Assembly: GCA_025201765.1 (NCBI GenBank)
Contig: MU623686.1
Location: 1-17,335, forward strand
Direction of reading: 5' to 3'
Length of the DNA: 17,335 nucleotides
From: Daldinia sp. FL1419
Taxonomy: Eukaryota; Ascomycota; Sordariomycetes; Xylariales; Hypoxylaceae
The notes beneath the pieces are model-generated. The model did not search any database, was not told the DNA's origin, and worked only from the letters and a program-made list of their open reading frames with translations. Each line of letters begins with the position of its first letter. Position 1 is the stretch's first letter. Position numbers and translations under genes: made by a program. Positions 8,586-17,226 of the stretch are shown here, in pieces.

Positions 8586-10056
8586 CTAAGCTCTCCAAAT
8601 CTCTTAATTGTAATCTTGTTTCAAACATTTTGCAACTTTATTTAATACTCTCTAATCTTGTTTGTGGGCTTGTCTAACTGATCAGTCCTTATCTTCAAGT
8701 TGTATACAATTAAAAACTTATTTAAATACTTCCCATCCTAGCCAATTTAACAATATGTTCAGTTATAATTTAACTACTAAATCTATTGGTATTTTTTTAG
8801 ACCATATATATAAATTAGGTCCTTATCTTTTGATGTAAGTAATTCACTACAGTCCATATGTTATACAGTTATTTAATTGTAGGTTTTTAGGGGTATTGTT
8901 TTGAATTGGCTTTAATGCACACTTATTACTTATCTTTATACTATTTATCCTAATCAACTCACTCTTAAATAAATAAATAACTTCAGGTATCTTATCTTAC
9001 AATACCTGCTTTAACAATAATTCACTCTTAATCAACTCAAAAATCTTAATAGCTGCTGGTATTGGTACTGGATTACTAATTACTTAAATCACTACTAATT
9101 CAACTAATAACTTCATATAATTATTGAACTTTTCATAATAATCACTATTATTCTTAACTGTAACAACTAACTTTTATAACTTATATTTAATCATATATAA
9201 TATATAAGTACATCAAAATCTACAAATCTAATTATCTCTTTAAATAACCAAAAACATTATATGTAACTCCCCAAAAATAGGCTTTCCTAACTTCTAAAAT
9301 GCTGTAATCATCTACTCTTTAATATAATTAATTTAATATTGTAATCCCTAATAAATTAAATTAAAAATCAATAAATAGTGCTTCTTAAATATATAAACTA
9401 TAAAAAAAAAGTAATTTTAATTATATACCTTTACTATTCATATATGCTTTAGATTAAACAAATCTATATACATTAATAAAAATAATATTCAAATATTTTA
9501 CTATATAATTTTTAAAATAATTAAATTAAAACCTTTTTTGGAATTGTAACCTAACATCCACACTAATTCCTTTTCATAGAAGATTCCCTGATCAGATGTA
9601 TTGCATATAACTAACTCCCAAAAAACCATAATATAAAAATTATTTAATTATTATTTTTTAATATATAATTATAAAACCTATATTAATATCAATAATAAAC
9701 TATTACACCAATAATTTATATCAATCCCTAATAACATTGTAATATTCTTAACTAATCAATCAAATATTAACATAAAACCTCTAATCTCTTTAATACTTAT
9801 ATCTAATCAAGGAAATGGATTCTTATAATTAACTAATTTATCATATTTAATTAAATAAACAATATCTATCAATATCTGTAACAATCTGATCACCTTGTTA
9901 AAAGTACCTAAAATTAATAAATTAGCTATATTATTAATTGAATAATTTGATATTACAAGGTATTATTAAATTAATATTAATAATTAATAACAATATTAAT
10001 ATAAAATACATACCATATAAATTACCTCAACCTAATCAAGTAGAATATAAACTCAT
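8586..10056 (-). pseudogene. Decayed intron-containing gene, unknown protein of about 450 residues
   Basis: The minus-strand ATG at 10056-10054 opens a 43-nt exon (MSLYST...), followed by a convincing fungal intron (10013-9908: GTATGT donor, GCTAAT branch site at 9926-9921, TTTTAG acceptor). Translation resumes in phase (split Gly codon). The register then holds for about 440 codons with roughly 20 stops, nearly all explicable as mutated Gln, Arg or Trp codons, and a stop density far below chance here. Readable parts include FNKVIRLLQILIDIVYLIKY, CNTSDQGIFYEKELVWMLGY (9611-9552), KLGKPIFGELHIMFLVI, PVPIPAAIKIFELIKSELLL and VRQAHKQD. A second small intron may lie near 9630-9680. No reverse transcriptase, integrase or transposase motif is visible and I do not recognise the family. 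It may be an accessory protein of a mobile element or a duplicated host gene caught by RIP. The C-terminus is set at the TAG at 8586-8588, which is arbitrary. Confidence 0.6.
9908..10013 (-). other. Spliceosomal intron of the decayed gene
   Basis: The 106-nt segment has GTATGT at its 5' end (10013-10008), GCTAAT (9926-9921) about 13 bases before the TTTTAG acceptor, and no coding character. Removing it joins two low-stop registers through one glycine codon. GCTAAT is the fungal branch consensus RCTRAC with a RIP-type C-to-T change. Confidence 0.65.
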
Positions 10057-10559
10057 AAAAGATATAACTATATTATAAAAAAAAAAAGAATATTATAAAA
10101 AGAAGAAAAAATTAATAATATTTTTATACTCCAATTTCATAATCATCACTACTCAAATTAGTAAGTACTTATTAACTACAACTGTAACTTTCATATAATA
10201 TATATACTTAAACTCATATATGAACACTAAGCAACATTCTTTAATAATTTAATTATATTAATTATAAATAATATCTTTTATCTTAATACACCATAGTTTA
10301 ATATTCATCTTTCCTCTTTCTCTCTTTTCTCCCTCCTTCTCCCTCCTCTCCCTAGGACTTATTCTTTCAACTTTTTAACCTAAAACACTTTATTATATTT
10401 AATTAGGTATCAATTAATAAATATTTAAGATGTTTTTTTAATTTAAATTAATAAATATAAACTTTTTAAGTAACAATTCCATATTAATATTATTATTAAT
10501 AACCAATATTTTAAATAACAATAATAATAATAAATTAAATAATTAATTTATTTTTATTA
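10057..10559. other. Upstream region of the decayed gene, with pyrimidine tract
   Basis: No frame is supported. It would have held the promoter of the minus-strand gene. The one notable feature is the pure pyrimidine tract at 10308-10353, listed separately. A short A/G-rich stretch at 10077-10112 adds purine bias just upstream of the ATG. Confidence 0.35.
10308..10353 (+). repeat. 46-nt uninterrupted pyrimidine tract
   Basis: The plus strand holds only C and T for 46 bases, with many CCT/TCC units (TTCTCCCTCCTTCTCCCTCC inside). Such tracts lack CpA, so RIP cannot change them, which may explain why this is the most C-rich spot nearby. It lies about 250 bases upstream of the decayed gene's ATG, with the purine-rich strand as the coding strand. 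Confidence 0.7.
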
Positions 10560-11130
10560 CTACTCCAACATTTAGTTGTGTTCTTATAGTATGATTTGAT
10601 TAAATTGATAATATTAATGAATTTAAGAAATATTGGAAGTCAATTGCGTATATTAATTTTTTCTTTAATTTTTATTATTTTATAAATAATTTTTTTGAAG
10701 TAGTCTAAATAATTCCTGGTTAATTAAAACATCTAAATACTTAATATAATAAAATTTAAAATCCTTGATAATATTATAACTAATTGCTATATTTAATGGA
10801 GAATTATTAATGTTAATTTTTAGAAGAATAATCCTTATTATCCTCATTATTTTAATATAGTATTGTTATGATCGTCTAAACAACCCATTATATATATTAA
10901 TATTTGTAGAGGTAATCCTATTAATAAATATATAGGTAAAATTTTGACCAATTCTTATTATATAAAAAATTTGGTAATTTAAACATTTAATTATCCAAAT
11001 AAGATTCCTTATAAACTCTATAAAAAATATTTCCAATTGTTTAATTCCAAAACCCATGTTGATATATGGTCATTCTTTAATTACCATATTCTTTCTAATA
11101 AAAATAATTATAATAATTATTTTTATATTA
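10560..11130 (-). pseudogene. Possible decayed LINE reverse-transcriptase C-terminal fragment
   Basis: A minus-strand register contains 62 stop-free codons at 10866-11057 (MGFGIKQLEIFFIEF...) and continues downstream with few stops to KYLDVLINQEL (10742-10710), NYL, N-stop-RKN-stop-YTQLT. This resembles the motif after the catalytic domain in many fungal LINEs (KYLGVhlD.EL.w, then NyaL.KG..W...... L), with G-to-D and D-to-N changes of RIP type and stops where Trp would stand. No FADD box is visible upstream. The codon-aligned plus frame also reads well and resembles the end of a Copia integrase (NKIPYKLYKKYF, HVDIWSFFNYHI), so strand and family are both uncertain. Confidence 0.3.
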
Positions 11131-11399
11131 TAAAAAAGTACAATCTTCAAATTCTAAAGCTTAAATTCCTTCACGTATAAACTAATTGTTTCCTTCCTTT
11201 TTTATAGGGATATAATTGAAGAAAACTCCCTAATTATAAGTAAATATAATAATTAGAAATTGGTAAAAAAGATACTTTCATTTTAAGTATAAAAAAAAGA
11301 TAATAATATTAAAATATTATTATATTAAATTAATTAATAATTTAATTATTTATATATATAAATTCAAAAAATAAATAAAAATAAAAAACCTAAAATAAT

Positions 11400-12660
11400 A
11401 AATAAAAATAAAAATTTTTAATCTAATATCTCATTTTTAACCTAAATCATAACTATTATAATAAACTTTAATAAATTTTTTTTTTATTTAATTATGCATT
11501 TTATAATAATTTTTGATATATAATTTATTCTTAGTCTATCTTTTAATAATTTTATAAAATTAGGTAAATAAATAATTATTAATCATTTTAATTAATATTT
11601 GCTCTATATATAATACCTTTTCTATAACCTTTTGGCTAATCCTTCTAAAGATATTATACACATAGCTATTAAGGTAGATATTTGTAGCCTTTACTTCCTC
11701 AATTTCCTTGAAAACTACAGCATAATTTCTGATTAAATTAGTAATCTTAGTAGTATTAGATAAAGTAAAATCTTTATCAAAATTTCTGAACCTTTCCTGA
11801 ATAGATTTAAATCTTTTAGAGTTATGTGGTATAAATTTGAATTTTAATTAAATATAAACTTAATTTTAAATAATAACTCCATAAATAATAATTTTAACCT
11901 ATTTCTTAATACTCTTATTAATTGTTTAATATATTATACTAGTAATCATATCATCCTTAATTATTTTATATTATTGGAAAATATGTTGTACATTTTTGAG
12001 CCATTATATCACTTCCAATCCATCAAATAAATAATAAGGGTAATAATTAGGTTTAAACAAAATTAATTAATATATAATAATTAAATAAATATTTTTATCT
12101 TAATTAAATATATTTGTAAATATAGAAGTTACTATTGTTATTAAATTTTGAACAATAAGTGTAGGTTCTTTTGGTATATATCCTATAATAACTAAATCTA
12201 ACTATTCTTACTGTACAACAATAGACTCTATGCTGATCAACTATTCCTAATCAAATTTAGTACTAATTAGCTATGTAAACAGTACATCTTAACTTATACT
12301 AAGTAACTTAACAATAGAAGGATTTTAATATATAATAACTATAAGGGATACTAGTAAAAGTATTAGTAAAGGTATTTTAAAGAGCAATAACATATTGAAT
12401 TTAGGTTGATCAGATGGAATATCATGGGTTTGCTCAACTGGTTACTATTCTAAAGGCACAATATGGGTAAGTGGTATATAGGGGGGTGGTAATGGTACCT
12501 CTTCCTAAAAGGTACATCTTATAGAACAATAAACTTTAACCATATTTAATTCACTTTCCAAATAAATTGTAACAATCTTAATTCCTAATTATATGGCTTT
12601 AATTCCTAATCACAAGGTTTTAGTTCCATTTTATAATATTTTAAAGATTTTTAAGAAAAT
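11400..12660 (-). pseudogene. Decayed Gag-like coding sequence of a retroelement
   Basis: A single minus-strand register runs about 420 codons with fewer stops than expected. It includes a stop-free stretch of 95 codons (11847-11563: HNSKRFKSIQERFRNFDKDF, then IRNYAVVFKEIEEVKATNIY and RRISQKVIEKVLYIEQILIK). The N-terminal third is Pro/Thr/Gln-rich (EEVPLPPPYIPLTHIVPLE, QTHDIPSDQPKFN, YIPKEPTLIVQNL). The middle reads LFDGLEVI-stop-WLKNVQHIF (about 12030-11974), the spacing typical of retrotransposon Gag (F.G....eWL..ve..F). A hydrophilic helical C-terminal half follows. Gag would package element RNA in cytoplasmic particles. No zinc knuckle, protease or integrase follows it in register, so the element is truncated or rearranged. 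Start and end are approximate. A LINE ORF1 is the main alternative. Confidence 0.5.
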
Positions 12661-13345
12661 TATAAATATTGAAAAAATAATAGTTTTAAATATACTTTAT
12701 CCTCTCTATATAGATAAGTTAATCAAACTAAAAAGAATTAACTCTAAAATTATTATTACTTAATTATTAATTTTATAATAATTATTGTAAATTAATATAA
12801 TAATTTCAATATCTTTAGTATTTATGTTTGATCGTTTGATCAACCCTATTTTCATAGACATATACTCCAAAAACAACTTAAACTTCATGGTTATACTCTT
12901 TTCGTAACAATATTTGTAAACCCTATAAATCTCTATATATCTCTATAACTCTAATATAAATCTTTATATAAATTCTGTTCATATTATACTAAATAACCTA
13001 TATTATTATATCTCTAAATTTACATCTATTCCATTTTCAATATCTCAAACTTCCAAATTACTATAAAATGCATTTCTTAGTATAAATATAATCTAATCAA
13101 ATAATTCTTAAGTACTTTTTATATTAAGGATTTTCCAATACCAACTATATAAAAATTTAAATGCATCAAAATTATTTCAAAATTTCAAAATCAAATTAAC
13201 TTCCCTCACTCCTCATTTTCTCAAGCTTTATCCTAAAACTATAATTTTCCTGATTAAGTAATATTAATCCTAATCAAAGTAATATAAGTGTTATTAGTAG
13301 TATATTTTCAATCCTCATAATTATTAATCTTAATTAATCTAATAA
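12661..13345. other. Spacer upstream of the Gag-like frame
   Basis: No gene is supported. Small features include a TTGATC...GATCAA inverted repeat at about 12828-12843 and a C-rich, less mutated patch at 13195-13230. It might contain the 5' leader or a degraded LTR of the Gag-coding element, but no matching second LTR was found in the window. Confidence 0.35.
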
Positions 13346-13411
13346 TAACAATTTTGATAGATATTAGTTCTTTTAAGATTGAGGTTGCAGATTCAAGTCC
13401 TGTAGTGATTG
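13346..13411 (+). pseudogene. tRNA-like relic
   Basis: The 3' half folds like a tRNA. There is an anticodon loop CTTTTAA at 13370-13376 (anticodon TTT if unaltered) with a weak 5-bp stem, a 5-nt variable loop AGGTT, and a T arm GCAGA-TTCAAGT-CCTGT (13387-13403), where one G-to-A change breaks the closing pair. The string GATTCAAGTCC is a B box (GGTTCRANTCC) with RIP-type changes. GATAGATA at 13356-13363 resembles the D-loop GGTAGAGC. The 5' acceptor strand and D stem do not pair, so it is a pseudogene or a tRNA-derived head of another repeat. The 400-bp repeat begins five bases later. Confidence 0.35.
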
Positions 13412-13415
13412 TTAC

Positions 13416-13815
13416 TGAATAGGAGTTCTAATAACTCCTATAGGATATGCCCTATACTTCAACTAACCCATATTAAGCTAGAGGCTATATAAACCAAAAG
13501 ATACAAAATAACTATATCCTAAAAAAAAAATAAGCTAATTAAATAAAAAATCTAATAAAAATAACTGCTTATCAATAATAACATACTATAAAAAAATATC
13601 TTCAAAAAGGAAACTAAAACTATATATTCTTATATAAAAACTCTATAAAAAAACTAAACTATAAAACCTAATAAATCTTTGATGATCAAACAAAAAAAAC
13701 AACTCTCGAAGGCCTATTTATATCCAAAAAAGCTATGGAACCTTGGAGGGTCTAACTCTAAGGAGGAGATAGGGTCTCTATAGGGTAGTATCTATGACCT
13801 AATCGCTCTACACCA
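13416..13815 (-). repeat. 400-bp SINE-like dispersed repeat, copy 2
   Basis: It has the same length and end points as the copy at 8051-8450. It starts on the minus strand with TGGTGTAGAGCG (13815-13804), has a B-box-like GAGTTAGACCCTCC (13758-13745), and ends with TATAGGAGTTATTAGAACTC close to 13416. Copy 2 keeps some C/G positions that copy 1 lost and the reverse, so neither is the source of the other's mutations. No A-run follows its 3' end; the tRNA-like relic does. Confidence 0.7.
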
Positions 13816-14729
13816 GTTGAATAGTTTATAATTTTTTATTGGATTCATAACATAATATCAGAAGGCTTTCTTTTTTAAGAAGTTATTAATTATATAATTT
13901 AATTTTTTTTTTTTTATTTTTTATAAGATTTTATTATTTTTTAAAGTTTTTGTTAAAGTTAATTTTTAATTATTTTTTTTATTTTTATTTATAGTTTTTT
14001 TTAATATTGTTTAAATTTTGCCTAAGGTTTTCTAATGTTTTTATATTTTTTGATTTATTTATTATTTATATATTTCCTTTACTTTTTTTAAAATATTTTA
14101 ATTTTATCATTTTACTATAGTGTTGGTTACGCTATGGGCTAGGCGCAGCAGAAGGTTGTAACTAAAATAATCTTTTTTAATTCTTTAATAAAATATTTTA
14201 TATATTTATTAAATTTTTTAAGATTGTTTATTTTTTTTAGTATATTTATATTCCATATTTCTATTTTTGCAAACACTTTATTTAAATATTTCTATATTTA
14301 ATCTTTTAATTTAGGTTGGTTCTGGATTAGATTTTGGTATAGTATGATGATATTAAGGTATTAAATAATATAATTAAATTTCTTTTAATTAAAAGACTTT
14401 GGTTTTAAGTATTTAAATCTTTTATTTACTTATGTTAGATTTAATGTTAAATTTTTATGATCTTATACTTATTTGATTATTATTCTTATTTTTATGATAA
14501 ATTTAAGATTTTATTGGATTATTAATTTAAAAATTTTAAAAATATATTGGGATATTCTTTCTTTTTTATTTTATAAGAAATAATATGTGTTAAAGTTTCT
14601 TATTATTATATTTATACTATAAAGATTTTTTAATATTAATTCTAATAATGGCAAATATTTGTAATTAGAATTTAATTTTACATATATTAATTAAATAATA
14701 AAGGTATTAGATTTTATTTGGATTAATAT
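13816..14729. other. T-rich stretch with a possible minus-strand coding remnant
   Basis: The plus strand is strongly T-rich, so the minus strand is A-rich. A GC-richer patch at 14118-14160 reads QPSAAPSP-stop-RNQHYSK on the minus strand and stays in register into a lysine-rich stretch (IKLKYFKKSKG, then ENLRQNLNNIKKNY) down to about 13990. This could be the N-terminus of a basic Gag-like or DNA-binding protein, or coincidence. Nothing further is supported. Confidence 0.25.
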
Positions 14730-15130
14730 TATAATTTAATTATAACCTTTTTTTTTAAAGTTAAATTTTTTATATATATAAATTGTAGTTTAATTTATAT
14801 TATACTATATTAATTTATAATTATTAAATTAAGGGTAATCTAATTTTTTATTATTAAAATAAAATTTTTAAATAATTATAATATTTAATATTTTTTTATT
14901 TTTAAAAATTTAAGATATAATTTAACAATTCTTTTTTATATTTTAATATGTTATAATAATTATATAATTTTATATATAATTTATATAATATTTTTAAAGG
15001 GTTTGTTATTTCTTTTAAAATAATCTTAATTAAAAACCATTATTATAATAAAATTTTCTTAATAGAAGAAATTTTAGATTAAAAGAATATTATTATTAAA
15101 TTTTATTTTTAAGTGAGTTTTTATATAAGA
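14730..15130 (-). repeat. Dispersed repeat C, copy 2 (uninterrupted)
   Basis: On the minus strand it matches 2985-3234 joined directly to 4087-4238, with ATAATTATTTAAAA present once (14866-14879). It is therefore the empty-site relative of the insertion at 3235-4086. The minus strand has a stop-free run from about 15181 to 15073 (SKTTTITNNTPKSKIMIKN) just at and beyond its upstream edge, hinting that the repeat family may once have been coding. Confidence 0.6.
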
Positions 15131-15398
15131 TTTGTTTTTTATCATTATTTTTGATTTGGGGGTATTATTTGTTATAGTGGTTGTTTTAGAAAAATCTAAA
15201 ATATTTTTGTTTTAAGAGCTTTATATTTTCTTTTTATTAAAGGTATGATCTTTTATTTTTTTTAAAATTATTAATATAAAATTATTATATGTAACATTAT
15301 ATATATTAAGAATATAATTAATAAAATTATTCTTATGTTTTTAATTAAATTTCTTTTTAAATTATTTTTATAACTGAGTCACCCCAATTATATAAGGG
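15131..15398. other. AT-rich spacer before the homopolymer block
   Basis: No gene is seen apart from the end of the coding-like minus-strand run noted for repeat C copy 2. A short GC-richer string, GAGTCACCCCAA (15377-15388), lies directly before the homopolymer block. Confidence 0.35.
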
Positions 15399-15430
15399 TT
15401 TTTTTTTTTAAAAAAAAAGGGGGGGGGGGG
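15399..15430. repeat. Homopolymer block T11-A9-G12
   Basis: Eleven T, nine A and twelve G follow each other without interruption. The G12 run is very unlikely in DNA of this composition. It sits exactly at the left edge of the tandem array, so it marks either an insertion junction or an assembly/sequencing join. Confidence 0.9.
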
Positions 15431-16860
15431 TTTACAGAGGGCTGTAGCGTAATTACATAATTGAATAGTATAATTATGTAATTGAAACTACAAGACCTTA
15501 TTAGCCTCTATGGAGCCAACCCTTCTAAGGTTTCTATAGACTTTTTAGAGCATAAATAAGCTTTCAGGAGTTATTTTCCTATCTGATTAGCTTATATTCT
15601 TAAGTATAGATATGTTCTCAAGTATAGAATCATTAGTTTTTCTATAATAATAAGTTGGAGTGACAGGGCCAGGATGAAGTCCGCTAATCTAATCCTTTTA
15701 ATTAAGGTTTCTACAAGCTATTTAATATGTAAATAAGCCCTCAAGAATTGTTTTCCTATTTGATCAACTTAAGTTCTCATACATAAAATCGTCAATTTTC
15801 AATAGATATTTATATAATAAAATATAGAATATATCCTACAAAAACTATTAGAGCTTATATTTAATATAAATAGGCCTTTAAGAGAGTTGTTTCCCTATCT
15901 GATCAGCTTAGGTTCTTAAATACAAAATTATTAGTTTTTCTATAAAACTTTGTACAATAAAAGTGTAGGGTTAGGGCATATTTTGCAAGAGTTATTAGAG
16001 TTTTTTAGAAGTTGTTTTCCTGTTTAATTAGTTTAAAAGTACTAAATTATTAGTTTTCCATAGAGTTTTGTATAATAAAAATATAAGGTTAAAGTATATC
16101 TTACAGGAGTTCTTATTTAATTAAAGTTTATGTTTAACATAAATAAGCCTTTAAATATTATTTTCTTATCTAATTAACTTAAATTCTTAAGTATAAAATT
16201 ATTAATTTTTAAAACTATAAAATTTTATACAATGAAAGTATAGGGCATGTCCTGCAGGAATTCTTATTTAATTAAAGTTTTTGTTTAATATAAATAAATT
16301 TCCAAAAATTATTTTCCTATTTGATCAATTTAAGTTCTTAAACATAGAATCGTTAGTTTTCGATAGAGATTTATACAATAAAACTGTAGGGTATATCCTG
16401 TAAGAACTATTAAAGCTCCTATTTAACGTAAATAATCCTCCAGAAGTTATTTTCTATTTAATTAGTTTAAATTCTCAAGTATAAAATCATTAGTTTTCCA
16501 TAAAGCTTTGTACAATAAAATTGCAGGAGTTCCTATTCAATTCCAGCTCTTGTTCAATGTATAGGCCTTCAAGTGTTGATTTTGGTTTGATCAGCTCAAG
16601 TTCTCAAGTATAAAATCATCAATTTTTGATAGAGATTTATATAATGAATTGAAGGGCATATCCTGCAGGAGCTATTAGAGCTCCTATTTAACATAAATAA
16701 ACCTCCAAAAGTTATTTTCCTATCTGATCAGCTCAAGTTCTCTAGGATAGAATTATTAATTTTTTAAAAAAGTGTAGGGTTAGGGCATATCCTACAAGAG
16801 CTATTAAAGCTCATATTCAATATAAATAAATTATTTTTCTATTTGATCAACTCATATTTT
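15431..16860 (+). repeat. Degenerate tandem array, about ten units of about 125-178 bp, related to the 400-bp repeat
   Basis: Successive units can be anchored on the AAATAAGCCT-like string at about 15553, 15731, 15868, 15993, 16141, 16292, 16430, 16560, 16695 and 16824. Each unit typically contains that string, then TTATTTTCCTATCTGATCAG, TTCTCAAGTATAGAATCATT, a TTTGTACAATAAAA stretch, GGGCATATCCTGCAGGAG and the hairpin AGGAGCT-ATTAG-AGCTCCT (perfect at 16667-16685). The minus strand of the 400-bp repeats holds the same blocks in the same order (ATAAATAGGCCTTCGAGAG ... AGGGCATATCC ... hairpin), separated by a longer middle. The first unit (15431-15560) also carries the repeat's head-side sequence, so the array looks like one plus-oriented copy whose 3' part was amplified. 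Confidence 0.8.
15451..15483. repeat. Perfect 12-bp hairpin at the head of the array
   Basis: AATTACATAATT (15451-15462) and AATTATGTAATT (15472-15483) are exact reverse complements around a 9-nt loop. It sits where the tRNA-like head of the 400-bp repeat should continue, and so may be a small insertion within the first array unit. Confidence 0.65.
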
Positions 16861-16937
16861 TACTAATAAAAAAAATATACCCAATTATAAATATTTTTTT
16901 AAACTTTAAATTTTTAATGTGGTTTTTTTACCCCTTA

Positions 16938-17226
16938 TTAACTTATCAACCATTTTATTAGCTTTTATCAATTTTTATCAGCTCTTATCAATTATTATTA
17001 ATTATTTATCAATTATTTATCAATTTCTTATCAATTTCCCATAATAATTTATTGGAAGAGTTTCAATATAATATACTGGATTTTGTCTTGGATAATATTA
17101 TTCTTTTTTTCAAATTATTTTAATTTATCCAGGACGAAGTCCGGTATATTATACTGAAACTCTTCCAATAAATTACTATGTATAATTGATAAGAAATTGA
17201 TAATAATTGATAAGAATTGATAAGCG
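16938..17226. mobile_element. Fold-back (MITE-like) element with inverted TTATCAA clusters
   Basis: The centre is a palindrome with 51-nt arms (17045-17095 and 17125-17175) and a 29-nt loop. 46 of 51 positions pair perfectly. On the left side the flank has seven or eight copies of TTATCAA-type motifs (TTATCAAC, TTATCAGC, TTATCAAT, 16938-17033), and on the right at least four in inverse orientation (TTGATAA/TTGATAAG, 17187-17226). Clustered short subterminal motifs next to inverted repeats are typical transposase binding regions. The five arm mismatches are all transitions with T or A on the left arm, as if only the left arm was RIP-mutated. No transposase is encoded. Ends and target duplication are not resolved. 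Confidence 0.6.

Noticed and set aside
11500..12760. Plus-strand reading of the Gag-like region, with a stop-free run ending at about 12760
   Set aside because: The plus frame is codon-aligned to the minus frame and inherits low stop counts. The minus translation has a longer open stretch (95 codons), acidic and basic residues and a Gag-like pattern, so the minus strand was preferred.
13414..13824. TGAATAG on both sides of the second 400-bp repeat as a target site duplication
   Set aside because: The left occurrence (13416-13422) is also present as TGAACAG in copy 1, so it belongs to the repeat and is not a duplicated target.
15431..16860. CRISPR array
   Set aside because: Units are long, degenerate and contiguous without unique spacers of constant size, in a fungal-type context.
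16938..17226. Telomeric or subtelomeric repeats
   Set aside because: The repeated TTATCAA motifs are interrupted, inverted about a palindrome and lack TTAGGG-type units.
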